Assembly: GCF_000023225.1 (NCBI RefSeq)
Contig: NC_013173.1
Location: 1,242,501 to 1,306,500 of the forward strand
Length of the DNA stretch: 64,000 bases
Origin: Desulfomicrobium baculatum DSM 4028
GTDB taxonomy: Bacteria; Desulfobacterota; Desulfovibrionia; Desulfovibrionales; Desulfomicrobiaceae
Direction: 5' to 3'
Position numbers and translations under genes: made by a program. The notes under the pieces were generated by a model, which was not told where the DNA came from, did no database searches, and saw only the letters and a list, made by a program, of their open reading frames with translations. How positions within the stretch are numbered: position 1 is the first letter of the stretch; each line of letters starts with the position of its first letter. Of this stretch, positions 44,921-53,607 are shown in pieces.

Positions 44921-46369
44921 ATGGCAAATAGAACGTCTCTCACTGTCATTCAACTCAACGACAGCCATGCCTATTTTGATCTGCACCAGGAGATGTTCTG
45001 GCAGGGAGGTCAGGCAGTCTATCGTCTCGCGGGAGGATATGCCCGCATTGCCACCATCGTTAAGCAGATCCGGGCCGCGAACCAGGAGCGTGTCCTCTTT
45101 TGCGACTGCGGCGATACTCTCCACGGCACGTATCCGGCCCAGAGTACGCAGGGCCAGGCAATGATCCCTGTATTGAATGCATTGGGTATCGACGCGATGA
45201 CGGCCCATTGGGAATTTGCATACGGACCCGTGGCTTTCAAGCAGCTCGCAGCGGAGCTCAGCTACCCGATGCTGGCGATCAATGTTTACGATCAGGCGAC
45301 AAAAGAGCGGTTTTTCCCACCGTACAGCGTGAAGGAAATGGGCGGGTTACGGATTGGTCTGGTGGGCATTGCCTGCAACATTATCGACAAAACCATGCCG
45401 CCTTCCTTCAGCGAAGGACTTGGATTCACCCTTGGGCGAGAAGAGCTCCCTGGCATCATCAATGAGCTGCGCACCAAGGAGAAGGTGGACCTGATCGTCC
45501 TCATCTCCCATCTTGGGTTTGCCCAGGACATGAAGCTGCTCTCCGAGGTGGGGGGAATCGATGTCTGCCTGAGCGGGCATACCCATAACCGCCTCTATAA
45601 ACCGGCTGTGCAGGGGAAAACGCTCGTCATCCAATCGGGCTGCCACGGTTCCTTCCTGGGGCGTCTGGATCTGGAAATTGATGGCGGACGCGTCGTTGAT
45701 TACCGGCACCAACTGATCGAGGTGGAAGCCAAAATAAGCCCCGATCCCGCAGTGGATGATCTCGTTCGCCAAGCCCTCGCCCCGCATCAGGAAGGATTGT
45801 CCATGATTGTGGGTGAAACGGCTACGGCCCTCAACCGAGGGGCCACGCTGGAAACGACGATGGACAATTTCCTGCTGCAGGCGTTGCTGGAAAGCACAGG
45901 GGCGCAATTGGCATTTTCCAACGGCTGGCGCTACGGCGCACCGATAATTCCGGGGGTGGTTACCCTGAATGACCTCTACAATATCATGCCCATGAACCCG
46001 CCGATCTCAACGGTCGAGTTGCTGGGCGAAGAAATTGTCGCGATGCTGGAGGAAAATCTGGAACGGACGTTTGCCCGCGATCCGTACGACCAGATGGGTG
46101 GTTACGTGAAACGCAGCCTTGGTCTGACCGCCTACATCAAGATCGAGAACCCTTTCGAACAGCGCGTGCAGCAAGTTTTTATCGGCGATGAAGAACTGCA
46201 ACCCGGGCGCTATTACCCCACAGCCTTTGTCACCGAACAAGGCGTCGCGGGCAAATACGGTCACAATCGCCAACAGCACACCGAGCGGAGCATAGATGCA
46301 CTGAAGGCATATCTGGCAAGGCACCGTCCGTTGCACGCAGAACTTCGAGGCACGTTCGTCGCGGTGTAA
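44921..46369 (+). CDS. Leaderless SoxB-like metallophosphatase-fold protein
   Basis: 482 residues, without a signal peptide, so cytoplasmic. The dimetal calcineurin-like half has NDSHAYFD, CDCGDTLHG and the unusual AMTAHWEFAYG (residues about 95-104), the SoxB-type HWEF in place of GNHEFD of nucleotidases. It continues ISHLGF, SGHTHN and SGCHGSFLGRLDL. The C-terminal half has SNGWRYGAPIIPG and DPYDQMGGYVKRSLGL, close to SoxB's DPYxQQGGDMVRVGGL. SoxB hydrolyses sulfate from SoxY-bound sulfur, but no soxXYZ is here. It probably acts on another sulfur adduct. Confidence 0.8.
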   Translation: MANRTSLTVIQLNDSHAYFDLHQEMFWQGGQAVYRLAGGYARIATIVKQIRAANQERVLFCDCGDTLHGTYPAQSTQGQAMIPVLNALGIDAMTAHWEFAYGPVAFKQLAAELSYPMLAINVYDQATKERFFPPYSVKEMGGLRIGLVGIACNIIDKTMPPSFSEGLGFTLGREELPGIINELRTKEKVDLIVLISHLGFAQDMKLLSEVGGIDVCLSGHTHNRLYKPAVQGKTLVIQSGCHGSFLGRLDLEIDGGRVVDYRHQLIEVEAKISPDPAVDDLVRQALAPHQEGLSMIVGETATALNRGATLETTMDNFLLQALLESTGAQLAFSNGWRYGAPIIPGVVTLNDLYNIMPMNPPISTVELLGEEIVAMLEENLERTFARDPYDQMGGYVKRSLGLTAYIKIENPFEQRVQQVFIGDEELQPGRYYPTAFVTEQGVAGKYGHNRQQHTERSIDALKAYLARHRPLHAELRGTFVAV

Positions 46370-46370
46370 G
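46340..46370. repeat. 3' end of the SoxB-like gene repeated at 47255-47285
   Basis: The last 30 or so bases, around TTCGAGGCACGTTCGTCGCG, are matched at about 26 of 31 positions by TTCGAAGCACGTTCATCGCG before the TauE gene. Confidence 0.75.
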
Positions 46371-46473
46371 GCAGTCGCGCGATCGCACAATGAATAATAG
46401 TGCGGGATAGGCCCTACGAGCATGGGGGCGCTTCTCGATGGATTCTAAATCAATAATCAAGAGGTGGTTAGCT

Positions 46474-47157
46474 ATGAAAATTCTTATTGTTCTTACTTCT
46501 CATGACCAACTTGGCAACACCGGAAAGAAGACTGGTTTCTGGCTGGAAGAGTTCGTGTCTCCCTATTACGTGTTCAAGGATGCCGGAGCAAAGATCACGC
46601 TGGCCTCGCCCAAGGGGGGCCGACCGCCGCTTGATCCGACCAGCGAACTTCCCGAATATCTGACCGAATCAACCAAACGCTACAGCAAAGACAAGGCTGC
46701 GCAGGCTGAACTTGCTGACACGAAAAAGCTAGCCGATGTGTCCGCGGACGATTTCGACGCAGTCTTCTACCCCGGCGGTCATGGTCCGATGTGGGACCTT
46801 ACCGATGACAGGGTCTCCATTGCGCTGATCGAAGCCTTCCTACAGGCCAACAAGCCGGTCGGTGCGGTGTGTCACGCGCCGGTCTCGTTAGTCAATGTAC
46901 GCGGGAAAGACGGCGAATATCTGGTCAAAAGTAAACGCGTAACCGGTTTCACCAATACAGAAGAAGAAGCAGCAGGCTTGACCGAGGTCGTACCTTTTCT
47001 GTTGGAAGACCGACTTAAAGAACGCGGTGCTCTCTACAGCAAGGGTGCCGACTGGGCGCCGTACGTACAGGTGGATGGCAAGCTTGTGACCGGCCAGAAC
47101 CCGGCCTCCTCGAGACCCGCTGCGGAAGAGGTGCTGAAGCTGCTTCGTTCTGCTTGA
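46474..47157 (+). CDS. DJ-1/PfpI family protein (HchA-like, type 1 GATase fold)
   Basis: 227 residues. Starts MKILIVLTSHDQLGNTGKKT and GFWLEEFVSPYYVFKDAGA, as in HchA-type glyoxalases/deglycases. Nucleophile elbow GAVCHAPVSLV with Cys near 139; GGHGPMWDL and the acidic residue in FWLEE are the remaining parts of the active site. Acts on methylglyoxal or related reactive carbonyls in known cases. A GAGGTGG site precedes the ATG. Ends with a 140-base gap before TauE. Confidence 0.85.
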   Translation: MKILIVLTSHDQLGNTGKKTGFWLEEFVSPYYVFKDAGAKITLASPKGGRPPLDPTSELPEYLTESTKRYSKDKAAQAELADTKKLADVSADDFDAVFYPGGHGPMWDLTDDRVSIALIEAFLQANKPVGAVCHAPVSLVNVRGKDGEYLVKSKRVTGFTNTEEEAAGLTEVVPFLLEDRLKERGALYSKGADWAPYVQVDGKLVTGQNPASSRPAAEEVLKLLRSA

Positions 47158-47254
47158 ACTGATTTGTTACAACTGGCCGAGAAGATTAATGCACGAATCC
47201 TGAATTGAAACCGCGAGTATCCCGATTCAGGCAAGGTTAAGTTTATCGAGTACA

Positions 47255-47285
47255 GAATTTCGAAGCACGTTCATCGCGGTATAGG
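47255..47285. repeat. Remnant copy of the SoxB-like gene 3' end
   Basis: GAATTTCGAAGCACGTTCAT and onwards repeats 46340-46370 with about five changes. It is not in a reading frame now and lies between the DJ-1 gene and TauE. This looks like a duplication scar. Confidence 0.75.
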
Positions 47286-47296
47286 AAGGAAATCAA

Positions 47297-48070
47297 ATGG
47301 ACATCGATTGGATCATAACCTTGTGGTCGGCTCTTGTTGTTCTTGTTGCCACTACAGTGCACGGCATTACCGGTTTCGGCACAGGCCAAATCACGATGGG
47401 AGTGCTTCCGTTCTTCCGCGATGCGGGTTCAGCTTCCATTGTTGTGTCCATTATCGTTTTTATCACGAATGTGCGTGTCTTTTGGAGCGTACGGGACGAG
47501 TTTAATTGGAAGGACTGGCTTATTCCAGTAGCAGGACTGGCAGCTGGCCTTCCCATAGGAATTTATCTGTTTGGAGCCTGGGATGAAGCTCAACTCCGAA
47601 TGGCGATAGGGGTCGTAATGATCATTAGCGCGGTGGTACTTTTGCTGCTGCGTCAGATCAAGTCGATTCGAGAATGGATAAAGGGCACTGGATGGCAGCC
47701 CGGATGGATCAGCGGTGTGCTTGCTGGATTTCTGTCGGGCATCTTTGGTGGTGCCGTATCGATTCCCGGGCCTCCGATGATCATATACGGGGCGTTTTTA
47801 ATGGAGACCGAGTACTGGACTGCGAAGCAGATGAAAGCCATTTTTACTTCGTTCTTTGCGGCCAACCTACTTTACCGTATAGTTGTATTGACCTCCATGG
47901 GAAAGATGACGACAGCGATTGCGGTCGAAGCACTCGCAATTGTTCCGGCAGCTTTTTTTGGAGCTTGGCTTGGCATCAAGCTTTTCACTATCATGCCGCG
48001 AGAGTTATTCCGCTGGTTCATTATCGCCTTTATATTCGTGCTTGGAGTGTTACTGAGCATCGGAATGTAG
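47297..48070 (+). CDS. TauE/SafE family exporter
   Basis: Inner-membrane protein of 257 residues with about eight TM segments; the two-fold family repeat shows as VHGITGFGTGQITMGVLPF and AGFLSGIFGGAVSIPGPPMI. Members export sulfite, sulfoacetate or related anions. Beside SOR, which releases sulfite, export or detoxification of sulfite is a plausible job (inference). AGGAAGGAAATC is a good RBS; the ATG follows. No signal peptide needed. Confidence 0.88.
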   Translation: MDIDWIITLWSALVVLVATTVHGITGFGTGQITMGVLPFFRDAGSASIVVSIIVFITNVRVFWSVRDEFNWKDWLIPVAGLAAGLPIGIYLFGAWDEAQLRMAIGVVMIISAVVLLLLRQIKSIREWIKGTGWQPGWISGVLAGFLSGIFGGAVSIPGPPMIIYGAFLMETEYWTAKQMKAIFTSFFAANLLYRIVVLTSMGKMTTAIAVEALAIVPAAFFGAWLGIKLFTIMPRELFRWFIIAFIFVLGVLLSIGM

Positions 48071-48092
48071 AATAGCTAAGAGGAGAAGTGAA

Positions 48093-49610
48093 ATGGGCGA
48101 TAAAACAAAAACCAGCTTAACGATCTTGCACACCAACGATATGCACGGGCGTTACCGGCCCATCACAATCATTAAAGGCAGTGCCACTTCCCAGACCGGC
48201 GATCCGGGGCGGACCTGGGATGAGTTTGAACGGGAAGGCACGGCCGGTGGTTTTGCCGCCCTGGCCACGGCTGTAAAGCGTATTCGCCTGGAGCGTGGGC
48301 CGGACAATGTCCTGCTCGTGGACGGTGGGGATACCTTCAGCGATGATCTACTGGGAAATTTGACCCGCGGCGAGGCCGTGATCAGGCTCATGAATTCCGT
48401 TGGCTACCAGTTAATGGCTTTGGGCAACCATGACTATGACTTTGGAAGCGAGCGGACTCGCGAACTCGATGAGATCGCGAATTTCCCCATGCGGGCCTCA
48501 AACGTGATTGATGTCAAGACGGGCCAGCCATTTCTGGGAGATCCTACCATTGTCTTCCAGGCGGCAGGCATCCGGGTCGGCTTTCTCACGCTCACGTATC
48601 ACAATACCGGGTTTACAGGGAATCCGAAGAACTACGAAGGATTGGAGTTCAAGGACGGGGTTGAAGCGGTCCGCCAGTACCTGCCTGAACTGCGCGAGCG
48701 CTCTGACCTGGTGGTTGTGCTTTCCCACCTCGGTTCAGCAATGGATCGTGTCCTGGCGCGTGAAGTACCTGAGATGGACATCATCATCGGCGCGCACTCT
48801 CACGACCGCATCTCTAACGAGCGGATCGGGGATGTTACCATCGTGCAGGCCGTTTCAGACAACTCGGTCCTGGGGGAGATCGAGGTCAGCCTCCATGGAA
48901 CGCAGATTACCAAGGTGGAAAGTCGCCTGCATACCCTATGGCTCGAGGAGTTCCCGGAAGATGAAGAGATCGTCCGGCAGGTCGCTGCGTTGCGCGCGCC
49001 ATATCAAGATACCCTGGAAGAGGTCATCGCAATCGCCGCAGAGCCGATTGGCCGACATTACCGTTCGGAAAGCCCCTTTGATAAGCTGGTAGGAGAGATC
49101 ATATGCGCCGAGACCGGGGCTGAAATCGCCTTTATGCCGGGCGTGGGCTACGGGGTGACGCTGCATCCCGGAGCGATCACGCGCGAAGCACTCTACACCC
49201 TTATTCCTCATCCTGCCAAGTTGGTGACGATGCAATTGACCGGTGATCGTGTCCTTGAAATCCTTGAGCAGTGCGCCACCAATCAGGCTCCCGGCGATCC
49301 CCGCCTCATCGTGGGCGGCCTGGTTCAAACTGCCGGTTTACGCTGGATCGTGGATTTTGCTCAACCTTCCGGCAGCCGGGTGTCGGCTGTTTACGTGCGA
49401 AACGAGGCTCTCCTAAAAGACAAAAGTTATATCATCGGCACCAATACCGGTATGGCAGGCGGGCTGCACCGGTATACGGCCTTTACAAAAGGCCAGGATG
49501 AGGTGGTTCACGATCTGCAGGTCAACGAATTGGTTGAAAAGGCTTTTGCCAAAATGGGTACGGTCAGGTCGCCCGCGTTGGGAGATATCACTTTGCGCGG
49601 AAAAGATTAA
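48093..49610 (+). CDS. 5'-nucleotidase-family metallophosphatase (UshA/YfkN-like), leaderless
   Basis: 505 residues and no signal peptide. Metal sites: LTILHTNDMHGRY, LLVDGGDTFSD, MALGNHDYDFGS (the normal nucleotidase GNHxxD) and GAHSHD. The C-terminal substrate half follows (IGRHYRSESPFDKLVGEI, GDPRLIVGGLVQTAGLRW). Most relatives are exported, so a cytoplasmic member is unusual. It is adjacent to the SoxB-like relative, TauE and SLC13, so it may act on a nucleotide or sulfur ester rather than free AMP. Confidence 0.85.
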   Translation: MGDKTKTSLTILHTNDMHGRYRPITIIKGSATSQTGDPGRTWDEFEREGTAGGFAALATAVKRIRLERGPDNVLLVDGGDTFSDDLLGNLTRGEAVIRLMNSVGYQLMALGNHDYDFGSERTRELDEIANFPMRASNVIDVKTGQPFLGDPTIVFQAAGIRVGFLTLTYHNTGFTGNPKNYEGLEFKDGVEAVRQYLPELRERSDLVVVLSHLGSAMDRVLAREVPEMDIIIGAHSHDRISNERIGDVTIVQAVSDNSVLGEIEVSLHGTQITKVESRLHTLWLEEFPEDEEIVRQVAALRAPYQDTLEEVIAIAAEPIGRHYRSESPFDKLVGEIICAETGAEIAFMPGVGYGVTLHPGAITREALYTLIPHPAKLVTMQLTGDRVLEILEQCATNQAPGDPRLIVGGLVQTAGLRWIVDFAQPSGSRVSAVYVRNEALLKDKSYIIGTNTGMAGGLHRYTAFTKGQDEVVHDLQVNELVEKAFAKMGTVRSPALGDITLRGKD

Positions 49611-49655
49611 CTCCTGCTTGATTTTTGCCCATGGAAGGTCCGGAGAAGAGATACT

Positions 49656-51470
49656 ATGACCCTCGAAATCGGGCTGGTTTTTGCCATACTGGGAATCTCC
49701 ATGCTGTTGTTTATAACCGGCTGGATTCGTGCGGATATCGTCGCGGTATTGGTGCTTGTTTCGCTGGCAGCTACCGGTCTGTTGGAGGTGGAGGAGGTTC
49801 TGAAAGGCTTCAGCAGTGAAGCCGTCATCGCTATCGCCGGTTTGTTGATTCTAAGCGCCGGATTGGTACGCAGCGGGGTGGTCCGCTGGATTGCGGAGCG
49901 TCTGAACGTCATTGCCGGAGGCAGCCGCAAACGGCTGACCGTGATGAGTTCCCTGGTCCCAGGCTTCCTGTCAGGTTTTGTGAGCGATATTGCCACGGTT
50001 TCGTTATTCATTCCGGTGGTCCTGCGGCTGGCACGCAAGAACGATATGCACCGCTCAAAGCTGCTCCTGCCCATCGCCATGGGCGCCCTGGCCGGTGGAA
50101 ACCTGACCATTATCGGGGCCTCGCATAACCTTGTGGTCAACGATTTGCTTCAATCCTCGGGGCAACCCGCACTTGGATTCTTCGAAATCGCGCCGGTAGG
50201 TATTGCCCTGATCATTTCTTTCGCCGTCTACACCCTGGTCCTGGGGCAACGCCTGTTGCCGGGCGACAATGGAAAGAGTGCCGTGGAAAGCCGCGAAGAT
50301 CGCTCCGGTTTAATGCGCACATACCATCTGGAAGATCGTCTCTGGGAGGTCCTGCTCCTGGACGATTCTTCCTGGGTGGGGAAAACGTTGCAAGAAATCG
50401 CGCTCGGTGGTGGGCACGGACTTACGGTCCTGTCTGTTGTGCGCCATGATGAACCGCAGCTTCATAATCGACTGGATTTTGTCCTGCAGAAGCAGGATGT
50501 GCTGCTGGTGAGCGGACGCAGGACAAGGGTCGATAAAATGATACAGGAATATCCCGGACTCAAAGTACTGGGGCATCCCAGCCAACCTGAAAAATTTCCG
50601 TCATCCAGTGGGGAACTGATCGAAGTGGTTGTTCCACCACGCTCAGCGATGGTCGGCAAGACCATGACTGATTTGAATTTTCGCACTGAAACCTGCCTCA
50701 CGGGCGTAGCGATCTGGCGTGCGGATACCCCCATTCGAACCGATGTGGGAACCATTCCCCTGCAAGAAGGAGACGCGCTGCTGCTCTATGGCGCGGGCGA
50801 TCAGACGCGCAGTTACGATCCTAGGCCGGGTTTCTTGTGGCTGCATAAGCCTCGCCCGGAGGAAGCGCCCCTTAGGCTGCGCCACCTGGGCAAGTGGGCC
50901 GCCTTGATTATGGCCGGGGTGGTTGCGTTGGCAGGTTTCGGTCTGCTTCCTATTGCCATTGCGGCGCTGGGAGGCGCAGCTTTGATGGTCCTCATCGGCA
51001 TTCTGCCTTTGCGGCAGTTATATGAGCATGTGGAGTGGCGTACGGTTGTACTGGTCGGGGGTATGTACCCGTTGGGGTTGGCGATGGAGAAAAGCGGCGC
51101 GGCTGGACTGGTTTCCAGCCTAATAGCAGATACTTTGGGTACACTTGGCCCTCATATCACCATGATGGGGATCACGTTGATCGCGCTCCTCCTGACGCAG
51201 GCCCTGCACGGGGCAGCCGTAGCGGTGATCATGACCCCGGTGGCACTCGATACAGCCGGCCTGCTGGGGATCGAACCACAAGCGTTTGCAGTCGCCGTCA
51301 TTGTGGGGGCGGCGGCCACGTACCTGCTGCCGGAAGGCCATCCGGCGCCTCTGATGGTACAGAGTCCCGGGGCATATGAAACCTGGGATTATCTCAAGTT
51401 CGGGGCCGGACTCGTGGTGATTACCCTGGCAATTGTGGCGGCGCTCATTCCTTTGATGTGGCCTTTTTGA
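49656..51470 (+). CDS. SLC13-family anion permease with RCK_C domains
   Basis: Membrane transporter of 604 residues. The N-terminal half has several TM helices (MTLEIGLVFAILGISMLLFI; ADIVAVLVLVSLAATGLLEV; VPGFLSGFVSDIATVSLFIP) and a substrate loop GGNLTIIGASHNLVV. About residues 210-370 hold two RCK_C/TrkA-C-type cytoplasmic domains. The remaining TM helices follow. Sulfate, phosphate or dicarboxylates with Na+ are usual substrates; sulfate fits the neighbours. It is 45 bases after the 5'-nucleotidase gene. Confidence 0.88.
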   Translation: MTLEIGLVFAILGISMLLFITGWIRADIVAVLVLVSLAATGLLEVEEVLKGFSSEAVIAIAGLLILSAGLVRSGVVRWIAERLNVIAGGSRKRLTVMSSLVPGFLSGFVSDIATVSLFIPVVLRLARKNDMHRSKLLLPIAMGALAGGNLTIIGASHNLVVNDLLQSSGQPALGFFEIAPVGIALIISFAVYTLVLGQRLLPGDNGKSAVESREDRSGLMRTYHLEDRLWEVLLLDDSSWVGKTLQEIALGGGHGLTVLSVVRHDEPQLHNRLDFVLQKQDVLLVSGRRTRVDKMIQEYPGLKVLGHPSQPEKFPSSSGELIEVVVPPRSAMVGKTMTDLNFRTETCLTGVAIWRADTPIRTDVGTIPLQEGDALLLYGAGDQTRSYDPRPGFLWLHKPRPEEAPLRLRHLGKWAALIMAGVVALAGFGLLPIAIAALGGAALMVLIGILPLRQLYEHVEWRTVVLVGGMYPLGLAMEKSGAAGLVSSLIADTLGTLGPHITMMGITLIALLLTQALHGAAVAVIMTPVALDTAGLLGIEPQAFAVAVIVGAAATYLLPEGHPAPLMVQSPGAYETWDYLKFGAGLVVITLAIVAALIPLMWPF

Positions 51471-51614
51471 AGGTGAACAGCTGCAACCGGGGCTCAATAG
51501 CTTTTTAGGTAATGTTTTTTGGGAAGATAGCGGGGAGGGATAGCTTTTGTCGGCCATCCCCGACCGTTAACGCAGTCAAAATCTTTATCGTAAAGGCTAT
51601 AGAAGGAGTCCGAA

Positions 51615-52892
51615 ATGGCTGCATTCCGATCGATTCGCTTGTGGCATTCGTGCATATATCTGCTCGTTTTGATTACAGCGGGATGCGGCATGTCGTACCG
51701 TGAAAAGGTTGTTGAACACCCGATTCCTCGTCTTTACGGGACGGAAGACCCGCAATTTTCCCGTACGATGGGGACATTGCTCGGCTCGGACATCCTCGAT
51801 GGCAATCTAGTTGAGGTGCTGTTGAACGGTGACGAGATCTTTCCCGCCATGCTGCAAGCAATCCGTAGCGCCGAAAAAACCATCACCTTCGAAACCTTCA
51901 ACTATTGGTCCGGCTCGATCGGCAGCGATTTTTCGAACGCCTTGGCCGAACGTGCTCGCGCAGGCGTCAAGGTTCATGTCCTGCTGGATTGGATCGGCAG
52001 TTACAAGATGGACGCATCTCAGCTCGAATTGATGGAGCAGGCCGGTGTCGAGGTGAAGAAATTTAATAAACCGCACTGGTATCAGTTAGGCCGATTGAAC
52101 AATCGCACACACCGCAAGCTGCTGGTTGTCGACGGACAGATCGGTTTTACGGGCGGTGTTGGAATCGGAGATCAATGGTCTGGGCATGCGCAAGACCCTG
52201 AACATTGGCGCGATTCGCACTATCGGTTCCAAGGCCCCGTGGTGGGGCAGATGCAAGCTGTCTTTATGGACAACTGGATCAAAGTCAGCGGTGATGTACT
52301 GCATGGCCCCGCGTACTTCCCTGCGTTGCAGCCCGTCGGCTCCGGCAAGGCGCACGTGTTCAGCAGCTCTCCGTCAGGGGGAAGCGAAAGCATGCGCCTC
52401 ATGTACCTGCTTGCAATCACCGCCGCGAGCCGCACCATTCACCTTTCCACTCCGTACTTCATTCCCGACGCATTGACGATCCAAACACTCACCGATGCCG
52501 CAAAGCGCGGCGTGACCGTCCAGATCATAACAGTCGGCGACCACGCAGACAGTGAGACGGTAAGGCGTGCATCCCGGGCACGCTGGGGCGACTTACTCGA
52601 AGCGGGGATTGAAATACATGAATATCAGCCGACCCTGTACCACTGCAAGGTGATGATCGTCGATGGGCTGTGGACATCGGTGGGCTCGACGAATTTTGAC
52701 CCCCGTTCCTTCAGCCTGAATCACGAGGCGAATGTGAACTATTACGACCGCGATTTTGCCCTGCGTCTGATCGAAATTTTTCAAGAAGACCTGGCCCGTT
52801 CGCGACAGGTAACATTCCAGGAGTGGAAGGACCGGCCGCTTGTCGAAAAAATCTGGGAACATGCAGCATCGCTTCTCGGTTCGCAGTTGTGA
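51615..52892 (+). CDS. Lipoprotein phospholipase D/cardiolipin synthase-like protein
   Basis: 425 residues. A lipoprotein signal ends LLVLITAGC with Cys24. The two HKD motifs are THRKLLVVDGQIGFTGG (near 165) and YHCKVMIVDGLWTSVGSTNF (near 341), each followed by Gly-rich support, as in cardiolipin synthases. The lipid anchor in place of TM helices is unlike ClsA. It could make cardiolipin or cleave phospholipid in the periplasm. Last gene of the sulfur run. AAGGAG is well placed. Confidence 0.9.
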   Translation: MAAFRSIRLWHSCIYLLVLITAGCGMSYREKVVEHPIPRLYGTEDPQFSRTMGTLLGSDILDGNLVEVLLNGDEIFPAMLQAIRSAEKTITFETFNYWSGSIGSDFSNALAERARAGVKVHVLLDWIGSYKMDASQLELMEQAGVEVKKFNKPHWYQLGRLNNRTHRKLLVVDGQIGFTGGVGIGDQWSGHAQDPEHWRDSHYRFQGPVVGQMQAVFMDNWIKVSGDVLHGPAYFPALQPVGSGKAHVFSSSPSGGSESMRLMYLLAITAASRTIHLSTPYFIPDALTIQTLTDAAKRGVTVQIITVGDHADSETVRRASRARWGDLLEAGIEIHEYQPTLYHCKVMIVDGLWTSVGSTNFDPRSFSLNHEANVNYYDRDFALRLIEIFQEDLARSRQVTFQEWKDRPLVEKIWEHAASLLGSQL

Positions 52893-52974
52893 CCCACAAA
52901 ACTTCCGGTTCGCCAATTTCGACTCCGACTCCGTGACGGCGACACCTCGCGATCTCTTCGTCGGCCGTGACGCG

Positions 52975-53175
52975 CTCACAAATATCGTCACAACGTGTTT
53001 CCGTTATATATGGCTACTTCGTTAAATATGTCGGATGCCGCTGACGGCTTTCTCCTTTCCCCTGCCTGCTAGATTTTTATTATTATTTAAAATCAATATG
53101 TTGAATAAAAAATTCGGCAAGCCTGCACTGGCACGCTAGTTGCGACATCGCTTGTTCGTTGAACATGCACTAACA
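52975..53175 (+). promoter_or_regulatory. Sigma-54 regulatory module B
   Basis: Near-duplicate of 38545-38751. GTTATATATG (53003-53012) and GTTAAATATG (53021-53030), 18 bp apart, then TCGGATGCCGCTGACGG, then the promoter TGGCACGCTAGTTGCGA (53129-53145). The second repeat is again 108 bp before the -24 box. The stretch around TTCGTTGAAC and CTAACAC after the promoter is also conserved. It precedes the CsbD-like and catalase genes. Confidence 0.85.
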
Positions 53176-53264
53176 CTTTCACGCTTTCTGAGAAATTGAC
53201 AATGGTCTTTTCCAGCCATTGGGCAGGGAAAAAAATCAGTCATCATCACCGACTGGAGGAAGTC

Positions 53265-53534
53265 ATGAAATCTAGCATCAGGGGCAAGACGGAAGGAATG
53301 CTGCACGAGGGAGAGGGCAGTATTAATGATGTGACCGGAAAGATCACCGGTCAAAAGCTGGAGGCCAATGATAGCTCCGAAATTCCAGCATGCATTTGGG
53401 CAGCGCCACCAGAGAAAAAGATGATCGGTATGCGTCATTCGGAAGAAGGGAAGATCGGGTGGATTTTACTTTGGGTCCTGGGGATCCCGCTTCCGATCCT
53501 TGTGGTGCTGTATCTCCTGCGCGGGTGCACTTGA
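53265..53534 (+). CDS. CsbD-like protein joined to a short membrane peptide
   Basis: 89 residues. N-terminal part (1-35) is CsbD-like: [20 protein letters not shown], a stress-response helical motif. The C-terminal part has [20 protein letters not shown] and one TM helix ending LRGCT. The second part resembles a separate short membrane peptide in other bacteria, so this may be a fusion. GGAGG lies seven bases before the ATG. First gene of the catalase run; its function is unknown. Confidence 0.75.
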   Translation: MKSSIRGKTEGMLHEGEGSINDVTGKITGQKLEANDSSEIPACIWAAPPEKKMIGMRHSEEGKIGWILLWVLGIPLPILVVLYLLRGCT

Positions 53535-53607
53535 GAAGGATTTTTTGCGGGAAATACCCGCTGACGACAATGGTCGGCAGTCCGGCATTACACACTGGAG
53601 ACAGATC

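Noticed and set aside
44921-46369. Plain periplasmic 5'-nucleotidase call
   Set aside because: GNHEFD is replaced by SoxB-type HWEF, the C-terminus matches SoxB, and no signal peptide exists.
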